NCBI GenBank assembly: GCA_020161455.1
Contig: JAIUNZ010000002.1
Coordinates: 1 to 64,000 of the forward strand
From: Bacteroidota bacterium
GTDB taxonomy: Bacteria; Bacteroidota; Bacteroidia; Flavobacteriales; Flavobacteriaceae
Direction: 5' to 3'
DNA length: 64,000 nucleotides
The first letter of the stretch is position 1. Every line of letters starts with the position of its first letter. The notes under the pieces were generated by a model that worked only from the letters and a program-made list of their open reading frames with translations, did no database searches and was not told where the DNA came from. Shown piece by piece: positions 9,781 to 16,749 of the stretch. The position numbers and the translations under genes were made by a program.

Positions 9781-9831
9781 CCTACTTCATTACCTGATAT
9801 GACAAGTATTGGGTGAAGGTAGATGAATAAA
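9422..9831. repeat. Direct repeat copy 2 (410 bp)
   Basis: Second copy of the block at 7471-7880, offset by 1,951 bp in the same orientation. Beyond 9831 similarity fades to a few shared T-rich bases. Together the two copies bracket the lipoprotein gene and would allow its loss by recombination. Confidence 0.93.
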
Positions 9832-9897
9832 GTAGAGTAATGGGGTTTTATTTATAAAAACGAATGATTCGCATCTCTTATTTGCTTTTTTTAACTA

Positions 9898-10377
9898 CTA
9901 ATTAATCTTGACTATGGTATTCATAGAAATCAAAATGTCGTTTATTATATTGTATCTAAAGTTTTTTGGTGCTTCGTTTTCTACCAAATCATAATTTACT
10001 AATGCAATTTGAAGGGTTTGATTACCTTCGAAGTGTAAAATCATTTCAACTAATTTGGATACTTTTTTAGTTTTCATAGTATAGTCTATAACCTCATCAA
10101 ATTCTAATGTTTTAAAGGTAGCCTCTTCTATCTTTTTCCCAATAAAAGCTTTTAATTTTCCTGACTTAATATCATCAAGAGCAACATAATTATCATCCGA
10201 ATACATCTTGTCAAACTTGACGGATTGAACACTTATATGTTCTAAATCGGAAGAAAAACCAATAGTGAAGTAGCCTTTATAAAATTGAAACTCTATTCCG
10301 GCATCTACTATCCATTGATTTTTATCGTTTAAAACAAAATAGGAATCATTTACTTGAAAAACGTTAAAATCAATCAA
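9898..10377 (-). CDS. Unknown protein, 159 residues
   Basis: I do not recognise a family. The protein has no signal peptide and no membrane helix. It is rich in alternating hydrophobic and charged strands (YFVLNDKNQWIVDAGIEFQFYKGYFTIGF), which suggests a mainly beta cytoplasmic fold. It lies 21 bp downstream of a small membrane protein gene on the same strand, so the two probably form an operon. Confidence 0.65.
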   Translation of the reverse strand: MIDFNVFQVNDSYFVLNDKNQWIVDAGIEFQFYKGYFTIGFSSDLEHISVQSVKFDKMYSDDNYVALDDIKSGKLKAFIGKKIEEATFKTLEFDEVIDYTMKTKKVSKLVEMILHFEGNQTLQIALVNYDLVENEAPKNFRYNIINDILISMNTIVKIN

Positions 10378-10398
10378 GGCGCTTGATTTAATTATTTC

Positions 10399-10599
10399 CT
10401 AAAAATTATTTAATAGATACTCATTTGCTTCATTAAATCTATAATCAACATTTGGTTCTTGATATATTGCATTAGGTTTTTCGGGAGAAGTTGGCAGCTC
10501 TTCTTTAGTGTCTTTTTTTGATTCGTAATAGGCATAATACAATATTAAAAAAACCACGATGAATAGCCCTAAAAAAAATAGTGTTATGTGCTCTAGCAT
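10399..10599 (-). CDS. Small single-pass membrane protein, 66 residues
   Basis: A hydrophobic N-terminal helix (LFFLGLFIVVFLILYYAYY, about residues 7-25) is followed by a charged, Pro-containing tail (KKDTKEELPTSPEKPN). It is probably anchored in the inner membrane with the tail in the cytoplasm. It precedes the 159-residue unknown gene in the same direction. The function is unknown. Confidence 0.6.
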   Translation of the reverse strand: MLEHITLFFLGLFIVVFLILYYAYYESKKDTKEELPTSPEKPNAIYQEPNVDYRFNEANEYLLNNF

Positions 10600-10690
10600 T
10601 TTTTTTTAAAGATAAATATTTTTAAGATACAACCTAAAAACAAAAACCAAATTAGCATAAAAGTTTGTTGATAAGTCAAGGTTGCTTGCT

Positions 10691-10718
10691 TACAATTGTA
10701 GGCGGGTCGATTGTAGGC
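10691..10718 (+). promoter_or_regulatory. Possible operator for the R-M regulator
   Basis: A perfect 10 bp palindrome TACAATTGTA (10691-10700) overlaps the first of two 9 bp direct repeats ATTGTAGGC (10695-10703 and 10710-10718), spaced 15 bp apart. The pair ends 20 bp before the ATG of the HTH gene. Controller proteins of R-M systems bind such repeats just upstream of their own gene. Binding here is inferred. Confidence 0.4.
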
Positions 10719-10738
10719 ATAAATTTAATTTTAAAAGC

Positions 10739-10960
10739 ATGAATATTAAAGAAAAGTTTGGTGCTAAAGTGAAGTCAATGAGAGATTTGAAAGGCATCTC
10801 TATTGAACATTTAGCGAACATCTCGAACGTGGATAGAAACTATATATCGGATATAGAAAAAGGGAAAAGAAATGTATCAATAGAAATCATTGAAAAGATT
10901 GTTTGTGCGTTTGATACTGATTTTACAACGTTTTTTAATGATAAAAGTTTTAAGAGATGA
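10739..10960 (+). CDS. XRE-type HTH regulator (probable R-M controller protein)
   Basis: This is a 73-residue single-domain helix-turn-helix protein (SIEHLANISNVDRNYISDIEKGKRN). That is the size and layout of controller (C) proteins, which time endonuclease expression in type II systems. I chose the ATG at 10739. An in-frame TTG at 10682 would extend the protein but would swallow the probable operator. Its stop overlaps the methyltransferase ATG (ATGA), so translation is coupled. It could instead be a general small XRE regulator, but the position favours a C protein. Confidence 0.82.
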   Translation: MNIKEKFGAKVKSMRDLKGISIEHLANISNVDRNYISDIEKGKRNVSIEIIEKIVCAFDTDFTTFFNDKSFKR

Positions 10961-12216
10961 AGATGAAAGAGAAGATAAGTATTGATGAATTTGACGGCAA
11001 AAAGTTTAAAATTCGCTTTGTTGAAGAAGACGATAATAGAAAAGCTGTTTTAACTCATTATTTGCATAACATTGATAATGGTTTGAAAGAACATTATGAG
11101 AAAGAAGCCAAACAATACATCAAAGAAATTGTTGAATACAAAAATGAAGAAGATAGTTTTAATATTGCAGCTGATGTAGCTTTACAACAATTGCTTTTTG
11201 AAGTTGAAAATGTTCCTTTTCCAACACCTGAAAAATATACTTTTAAGTTTATTGATTTGTTTGCTGGAATTGGTGGTTTTAGATTAGCCATGCAAAATTT
11301 GGGCGGCAAATGTGTCTTTACATCTGAATGGGATGATAATGCAAAGAAGACATATAAAGCAAATTTTGGAGAAGTTCCTTTTGGAGATATTACAAAAAAA
11401 AGTACTAAAAACTATATTCCTGATGGTTTTGATGTTTTATGTGCTGGATTTCCTTGTCAAGCATTTTCTATTGCAGGTAAAAGAGGCGGATTTGATGATA
11501 CAAGAGGCACATTGTTTTTTGATGTTGCAGAAATAATCAAGGAGAAAAGACCAAAAGCAATTTTCTTAGAAAATGTAAAAGGATTAAGGAATCACGACAA
11601 AGGAAAAACATTAGCAACCATACTAAATGTGTTGAGAAATGATTTAGGTTATTTTGTTCCAGAGCCTCAAATTGTAAATGCAAAAGATTTTGGAGTACCA
11701 CAAAACCGTGAAAGAATTTATATCGTTGGTTTTAGAAATGATTTGAATATCGATTCCTTTACATATCCTAAATCAGAAACTGAAAGAGTAGTTTTTAAAA
11801 AGGTTAAAGAGAAAAAAGTTGTTCCTACTAAATATTATTTATCAACTCAATATTTACAAACTTTAGTAAATCATAAACAAAGACATGAAAGCAAAGGAAA
11901 TGGATTTGGTTATGCCATAATACAAGATGACGAGATATCAAATGCAATTGTTGTTGGCGGAATGGGAAGAGAGCGAAACTTGGTTATAGATAAAAGAATA
12001 ACAGACTTTACCCCTACTACTCATATTAAAGGGGAAGTTAATAGAGAAGGAATTAGAAAGATGACTCCAAGAGAATGGGCAAGGCTTCAGGGGTTTCCTG
12101 ATTCGTATATTATTCCTGTAGCAGATGCTTCAGCTTATAAACAATTTGGAAATTCGGTTGCCGTTCCGGCAATACAAGCCACTGCTGAAAAGATAATTGA
12201 ACTTTTAAATTTCTAA
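10957..12216 (+). CDS. C5-cytosine DNA methyltransferase (type II R-M)
   Basis: This 419-residue enzyme carries the classic motifs. Motif I is FAGIGG (102-107). Motif IV holds the catalytic C167 in GFPCQAFS. Motif VI is ENVKGL, motif VIII is QNRERIYIVGF, and motif X is KQFGNSVAVPAI near the C-terminus. The variable target-recognition region is at about 275-345. An extra N-terminal segment of about 95 residues precedes motif I. It should methylate the target of the endonuclease that starts 3 bp downstream, inferred as CCGG from the partner's family. Confidence 0.95.
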   Translation: MKMKEKISIDEFDGKKFKIRFVEEDDNRKAVLTHYLHNIDNGLKEHYEKEAKQYIKEIVEYKNEEDSFNIAADVALQQLLFEVENVPFPTPEKYTFKFIDLFAGIGGFRLAMQNLGGKCVFTSEWDDNAKKTYKANFGEVPFGDITKKSTKNYIPDGFDVLCAGFPCQAFSIAGKRGGFDDTRGTLFFDVAEIIKEKRPKAIFLENVKGLRNHDKGKTLATILNVLRNDLGYFVPEPQIVNAKDFGVPQNRERIYIVGFRNDLNIDSFTYPKSETERVVFKKVKEKKVVPTKYYLSTQYLQTLVNHKQRHESKGNGFGYAIIQDDEISNAIVVGGMGRERNLVIDKRITDFTPTTHIKGEVNREGIRKMTPREWARLQGFPDSYIIPVADASAYKQFGNSVAVPAIQATAEKIIELLNF

Positions 12217-12219
12217 AAC

Positions 12220-13305
12220 ATGCTAACAGGAAATATTGGTGAATGGAGTGAACCTTATGCTTTATTAAAATTATTATCTGATAAAAAGATTCATCTTGGT
12301 GGCGATAATTTTGAGAAGATAGAAAATGTTTATTATCCAATATTAAAAATAATACGCAATGAAAAAGATAGAAATGTCGATTTCACCTATGAAGATGATT
12401 TAATTTTAGTAACTGATGGAAACGTTGCATTTAAAATACCAATATATGAGTTTGTTGAAAAGACAAAGATCTGTTTAAATGAACTTAAAACTAAGAAAAA
12501 AACTAAAGGTGCTTTTTCAATGGAAGAAATAGAACACTTCTTAAATTCTTTTTCAATAAATTCATTAAAAGCTAAATCAAAATTAAAAAATGATATAACA
12601 ATTCAAATTGAAGATTCTAACACTGTAATAATGCCAACTCTTGGTTTTAGTGTTAAATCACAATTAGGCAGACCAGCAACATTATTGAATGCTAGTGGCG
12701 CAACAAATTTCACTTATATAATTAAAGGTAACCATTTAAATAAAGATATTATTTCTAGAATTGACGCTGCTAAATTGTTTTCAAAAAAAATGGAAATAAT
12801 AAAAGATTCGGGAGCAACATTAGAATTTGAAAAAGCTGATAATGAAATTTTCACTTCAAATCTTCAAACAATTGATTTTAATTTTGGAAATGTATTGGCA
12901 GAAGTTATTTTAATGTTTTATGAAAATGATATTAGTTCAGAAAATACTATTGCGAAATTTATCACTAAAATTGAAGAAAGAAATCCTATTGGTTATAATC
13001 TTTCCATTAATTCTAAACAATATGAAATGATGATGAAAAAATTCCTAACTGATTATGCATTAGGAATGAGAGCGTCAGAAGTTTGGACAAGAGATTATCA
13101 AGCAACTGGTGGCTATCTTATTGTGAAAAATGACGGCGAATTAATTTGTTACCATTTTTATTTTACTAAAAACTTTGAAAATTATCTTTATCTCAACACT
13201 AAATTGGAAACTGGAGATATGAAAAAACATAATTTTGGAAAAATTTATGAAGAAGATACTATTCAGAAAATTAAACTTAATCTACAAATTAGATTTATTA
13301 AATAA
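12220..13305 (+). CDS. Type II restriction endonuclease, HpaII-like (probable CCGG)
   Basis: This 361-residue protein resembles the RE_HpaII family in length, in its start (GNIGEWSEPYALLKLL) and in the central block GFSVKSQLGRPATLLNASGATNF (about 148-170). I recognise it by these motifs, so the CCGG assignment rests on family memory and not on a search. It would cut unmethylated DNA in the cytoplasm and forms a regulator-methylase-endonuclease operon. The gene is strongly AT-rich with many ATA and TTA codons, as expected for a transferred cassette, though the window is AT-rich overall. Confidence 0.82.
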   Translation: MLTGNIGEWSEPYALLKLLSDKKIHLGGDNFEKIENVYYPILKIIRNEKDRNVDFTYEDDLILVTDGNVAFKIPIYEFVEKTKICLNELKTKKKTKGAFSMEEIEHFLNSFSINSLKAKSKLKNDITIQIEDSNTVIMPTLGFSVKSQLGRPATLLNASGATNFTYIIKGNHLNKDIISRIDAAKLFSKKMEIIKDSGATLEFEKADNEIFTSNLQTIDFNFGNVLAEVILMFYENDISSENTIAKFITKIEERNPIGYNLSINSKQYEMMMKKFLTDYALGMRASEVWTRDYQATGGYLIVKNDGELICYHFYFTKNFENYLYLNTKLETGDMKKHNFGKIYEEDTIQKIKLNLQIRFIK

Positions 13306-13372
13306 CGAATCTTTTTAATAAGGTTCTCGATACTTTTTTGGTTCCGTATCTTCACAAAAAACTAATCCCTTT

Positions 13373-14053
13373 CTACTCCCTAACCTTCGAAAACATCCAT
13401 TCATAAATAGCATCCTCGTGAAACAAGCGTTCCACGCTACCATGAGTGCCACCTTTCACAACCGTAAACTGAGTATCTGCTTTTGGGTTGCAGCCCTTAA
13501 TAGCATCATACACCTTCTCCGATTCACTCATTTTCACAAGTTTATCCTTATCACCATGTAACAACCAAGTAGGTATCGTTCCTAGTCGGCAACCATCTGC
13601 CGTATTCCCTCCGCCACAAATTTCAACAGCAGCCGTAATCTTCTCTGGATATTTCCCCGCAAAATGCATCGTGCCATAACCACCCAAACTCATCCCACAA
13701 ACATAAATACGCTTTTCATCAATATTATAATGTGCTTTCACATACTCCAAAACTTCCAAAACCTTATCAGGATTCCAAGAACCACTAGCCAGTTGTGGCG
13801 CAACAACTACCGCAGGAATTTCTTTTCCTTTATCCATTGCATACAGAACACCATACTTCCGTACTTTATTAATGTCGGTGCCCGAAAGGCTTTTTCCATG
13901 TAGAAATAACAATAATGGTTGTGCTTCTGTTTTTTCAGGAACTTTAATCCAAAAAGGATAATCCGTTTTTCCGATAACGGTTTTTAATTGTGCAAAACTG
14001 AATTGCATTATCATTATCGTTAAAATCACAAATTCCTTTTTCTTTGTATTCAT
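13373..14053 (-). CDS. Secreted alpha/beta hydrolase (esterase, PHB-depolymerase-like)
   Basis: From the ATG at 14053 the protein is 226 residues and starts with a signal peptide (MNTKKKEFVILTIMIMQFSFA). An upstream in-frame ATG at 14113 would add 20 residues and bury that signal. The hydrolase fold shows the strand LLLFLHGKSLSG, the nucleophile Ser in CGMSLGGYGT, the acid in LLHGDKDKLV and the His in GGTHGSV. Substrates of such periplasmic esterases vary (feruloyl or acyl esters, phospholipids), so no specific function is assigned. Confidence 0.85.
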   Translation of the reverse strand: MNTKKKEFVILTIMIMQFSFAQLKTVIGKTDYPFWIKVPEKTEAQPLLLFLHGKSLSGTDINKVRKYGVLYAMDKGKEIPAVVVAPQLASGSWNPDKVLEVLEYVKAHYNIDEKRIYVCGMSLGGYGTMHFAGKYPEKITAAVEICGGGNTADGCRLGTIPTWLLHGDKDKLVKMSESEKVYDAIKGCNPKADTQFTVVKGGTHGSVERLFHEDAIYEWMFSKVRE

Positions 14054-14223
14054 TTTTACTTTTTTAATAAGAGGCAAAGATAATCCTAAGCAAAGATTAA
14101 TTTTACTATTCACTATGATAAATTAAAAATAGCACTATTAATAATTTTGTAAATTTCAAAAAGGAATCAATGTTCATAGTAATGTTAATCATAATATAGT
14201 ATCTTTAAAGAAACTTTTAAATC

Positions 14224-14724
14224 ATGAAAAAATATATTTTCTTTTTACTTATCCTTTCGGCTTGTGGCTCTAAAAAAGAAATTCCATTAACAGATGACCA
14301 AAAAATAGATCAACTTTTAACCGATTGGCACAAAGCAGCAGCAGCAGCTAATTTTGGCAATTACTTTGGCGTAATGACCGAAGACGCTATATTTATTGGC
14401 ACTGATGCTACTGAATATTGGAACAAAACTCAATTTGAAGCTTATGCAAAACCCTATTTTGATAAAGGAAAAGCATGGAGTTTTAAATCGCTAAAACGCA
14501 ACATCTACTTTAGTAATGACAAAAAAATGGCTTGGTTTGATGAACTTTTGGATACGCAAATGAAGATTTGTCGTGGTTCGGGCGTATTGGTCAATACCGA
14601 TCAGGGTTGGAAAATAAAACAATATGTGCTCTCAATGACTGTTCCAAATGATGATGTAGAAGCTGTTGTAAAAATAAAAACACCAGCCGAAGACTTATTA
14701 ATAAGGCTTTTACAAAATAAATAA
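14224..14724 (+). CDS. SnoaL/NTF2-like lipoprotein
   Basis: This 166-residue protein has a short lipoprotein signal (MKKYIFFLLILSAC). The mature part follows the SnoaL/DUF4440 pattern: an N-terminal helix (QLLTDWHKAAAAANFGNYFGVMTEDAIFIGTDATEYWNK as the region), the segment AYAKPYFDKGKAW, and a final strand GWKIKQYVLSMTVP. Members form cone-shaped beta folds and may bind or convert small molecules. The role here is unknown. Confidence 0.82.
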   Translation: MKKYIFFLLILSACGSKKEIPLTDDQKIDQLLTDWHKAAAAANFGNYFGVMTEDAIFIGTDATEYWNKTQFEAYAKPYFDKGKAWSFKSLKRNIYFSNDKKMAWFDELLDTQMKICRGSGVLVNTDQGWKIKQYVLSMTVPNDDVEAVVKIKTPAEDLLIRLLQNK

Positions 14725-14789
14725 TTTTTTTACTTAAATAAAACCGCATTCTTTTCTTTCTCGTATATGATAACAAGAAAGGCAAGAAT

Positions 14790-14915
14790 ATGGATATCAA
14801 TAAAAAAATAGACGGATTGTTTTTTACACTTGTACTTACGTTAGTGTCATCACTATTCCTTTGTTTAGGTTACATTACTATCCTTTTTGATTATGCATTG
14901 CCTTTTAATTTCTGA
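14790..14915 (+). CDS. Possible small membrane peptide, 41 residues
   Basis: An open frame (MDINKKIDGLFFTLVLTLVS and on) codes for a charged head and one hydrophobic helix ending in YALPFNF. It lies in the gap between the SnoaL-like lipoprotein gene and a terminator, on the same strand. It has no known homologue that I can name. It may be a real small protein or chance. Confidence 0.35.
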   Translation: MDINKKIDGLFFTLVLTLVSSLFLCLGYITILFDYALPFNF

Positions 14916-14964
14916 AAGATTATTTCAATTAAAAAAAGGTTTGGTTAGATTGGTTTTGGTTGAA

Positions 14965-15000
14965 AAAAAGCGTTGTACTTAATGTTGTACAACGCTTTTT
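14965..15000. terminator. Bidirectional terminator between convergent genes
   Basis: A 14 bp perfect stem, AAAAAGCGTTGTAC (14965-14978) with GTACAACGCTTTTT (14987-15000), has an 8-base loop and A/T runs on both sides. It can end transcription from the plus-strand genes and from tdh on the minus strand. Confidence 0.88.
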
Positions 15001-15002
15001 GT

Positions 15003-15941
15003 TTATTTTAGATTCTCTAACATTTCGATGGTCATTGTTGCTAAATCAAATTGATGTTTCCATTGCCAATCTTCTCTAGCATTTGTATCATCAATAGACG
15101 CAGGCCAACTGTCTGCTATCTTTTGGCGGAAATCGGGTTTGTAAGTGATTCTGAATTCGGGGATGTGTTTTTTGATTTCTTCAGCAATCTCTTTTGGCGT
15201 GAAACTAACTCCCGATAAATTATAGGAAGAACGGATTTTGATTTTATCTGCATCGGCTTGCATGATTTCAATGGTAGCTTTTATAGCGTCGTCCATATAC
15301 ATCATTGGCAAAGCCGTATCTTCGGAAAGGAAACATTTGTATTTGCCTTTTAACAATGCTTGATGGTAAATTTCAACAGCATAATCGGTTGTCCCTCCGC
15401 CTGGTTCGGTAGTCCAACTAATTAACCCTGGGTAGCGAATGCTTCTAACATCAACACCGTATTGTTTGTTATAGTATTCGCACCAACGTTCACCTGTTTG
15501 TTTACTAATTCCATAGACGGTTGTTGGTTCCATAATGGTATATTGTGGCGTATTGATACTTGGTGTTGTTGGTCCAAAAACTGCAATGCTTGATGGCCAG
15601 AATATTTTCTTGATTTTTCCTGCTTTGGCTAAATTTAATACATGAAATAAAGAATTCATGTTTAAATCCCACGCAAAGGCTGGGTTTTTTTCAGCAGTTG
15701 CCGATAGCAAAGCCGCCATTAAATAAACATCCGTTATTTGATATTCTTCTACTAAATGTTGAATTTGATTGTAATCTAAAGCATTGACCACTTCAAAAAT
15801 CCCATTGTTGACTACATCGTTGTTTAGCTTTCTAATATCGGAAGCCACAACGTTTTCTATGCCGTAAATTTCTCTTAATTTATGTGTTAACTCTGTGCCT
15901 ATTTGTCCACAAGCACCAATAATTAATATTTTTGCATTCAT
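15003..15941 (-). CDS. tdh: L-threonine 3-dehydrogenase, SDR (epimerase-like) type
   Basis: This 312-residue protein has the Rossmann motif GACGQIG at the N-terminus, the SDR catalytic YGISK with an upstream Ser (PSSIAVFGP), and the end motif WPASIDDTNAREDW typical of GalE-like threonine dehydrogenases, a type known from Flavobacterium. It oxidises L-threonine to 2-amino-3-oxobutyrate with NAD+. It differs from the zinc-dependent alcohol-dehydrogenase type found in enterobacteria. A TATCTTTG promoter lies just upstream. Confidence 0.9.
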   Translation of the reverse strand: MNAKILIIGACGQIGTELTHKLREIYGIENVVASDIRKLNNDVVNNGIFEVVNALDYNQIQHLVEEYQITDVYLMAALLSATAEKNPAFAWDLNMNSLFHVLNLAKAGKIKKIFWPSSIAVFGPTTPSINTPQYTIMEPTTVYGISKQTGERWCEYYNKQYGVDVRSIRYPGLISWTTEPGGGTTDYAVEIYHQALLKGKYKCFLSEDTALPMMYMDDAIKATIEIMQADADKIKIRSSYNLSGVSFTPKEIAEEIKKHIPEFRITYKPDFRQKIADSWPASIDDTNAREDWQWKHQFDLATMTIEMLENLK

Positions 15942-15960
15942 ATTGTTTTATATAAAAAAA

Positions 15961-15968
15961 CAAAGATA
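15961..15968 (-). promoter_or_regulatory. -7 box for tdh
   Basis: On the minus strand this reads TATCTTTG, a full TAnnTTTG match, and it ends 19 bp before the tdh start. No clear -33 box was seen. Confidence 0.6.
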
Positions 15969-16048
15969 CAGTTTTCGCAAGGTTTAGTGTTTTACTTTTA
16001 TGTAGTTTTTTATCATTCTTATAACATTAAGTCTGTGGTATTTCTAAT

Positions 16049-16056
16049 TACCTTTG
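16049..16056 (+). promoter_or_regulatory. -7 box for the lipoprotein-mfd pair
   Basis: TACCTTTG matches TAnnTTTG and ends 25 bp before the lipoprotein ATG. It probably drives both that gene and mfd. Confidence 0.6.
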
Positions 16057-16081
16057 TACTTTTGTATTTCTAATCTTTTTT

Positions 16082-16747
16082 ATGAAAATATCGGCTCGGT
16101 TACTACTGTTTATAATTTCTTTTTTGTTTTTAGCTTCTTGTAAAGATGAAGTCGAACAGCGCAACATTGAACAACAAAAAGAGTTACAAAAACGAGAAGA
16201 AATGTTTATTAAGGTTGATAAAAATTGGAATTTTAATATTGTTACTATCAATGCTCCTTCTCAAAAACTTGTGCATGATTGGACGGAATGGCGCAACTTC
16301 TTGAATGAAATTAATCAAAAACCAAAAAGTAGTATTGGTGCTTTTCAAAAAAAAGCAAGAGCACTGTCAAAAAGAGCATTGGAACTAAATAATAATATAC
16401 CCGAAAAGTATGCTAAGCCTGAAGTTAAGAGTAGAATTGCTGTTTTGCAAACTAAAATTAACTCGTTGGATCTTTACATCAATCTTCAAACTATATTGGA
16501 TAAAAAGATTATCAAACTTATTCCTGAAATCAATCAAGAAATTCAATCGTTGCAATTACAATTTGGCGAAATAGACCAAAAAAGTCAAATTAAAATGGAA
16601 GATGGCGAACAAGATATGATTAGAATGCTTGATACGACTCGTGCTATCCCAATGACAAAACCTATTCCTACGACAGAAAAGACTACACCAGAAGAGAAAT
16701 TAAGGTATTTGAGAGAAAAACGCAACACACTAATTCCTACACACTAA
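16082..16747 (+). CDS. Lipoprotein of unknown function upstream of mfd
   Basis: This 221-residue protein has a lipoprotein signal ending LASC, with the acylated Cys at 20. The bases after the Cys encode KDE, which fits the K-(D/E)2 surface-export signal described for lipoproteins in Capnocytophaga, so it may be exposed on the cell surface (inference). The rest is mostly helical and charged (EQQKELQKREE, ALSKRALELNNN), ending in a Thr/Pro-rich tail. It is 2 bp from mfd and likely co-transcribed. The function is unknown. Confidence 0.82.
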   Translation: MKISARLLLFIISFLFLASCKDEVEQRNIEQQKELQKREEMFIKVDKNWNFNIVTINAPSQKLVHDWTEWRNFLNEINQKPKSSIGAFQKKARALSKRALELNNNIPEKYAKPEVKSRIAVLQTKINSLDLYINLQTILDKKIIKLIPEINQEIQSLQLQFGEIDQKSQIKMEDGEQDMIRMLDTTRAIPMTKPIPTTEKTTPEEKLRYLREKRNTLIPTH

Positions 16748-16749
16748 GT

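Noticed and set aside
10682..10738. In-frame TTG that would extend the R-M regulator by 19 residues
   Set aside because: The extension covers the palindrome and direct repeats expected to be the operator. The ATG at 10739 gives a protein of the usual controller size.
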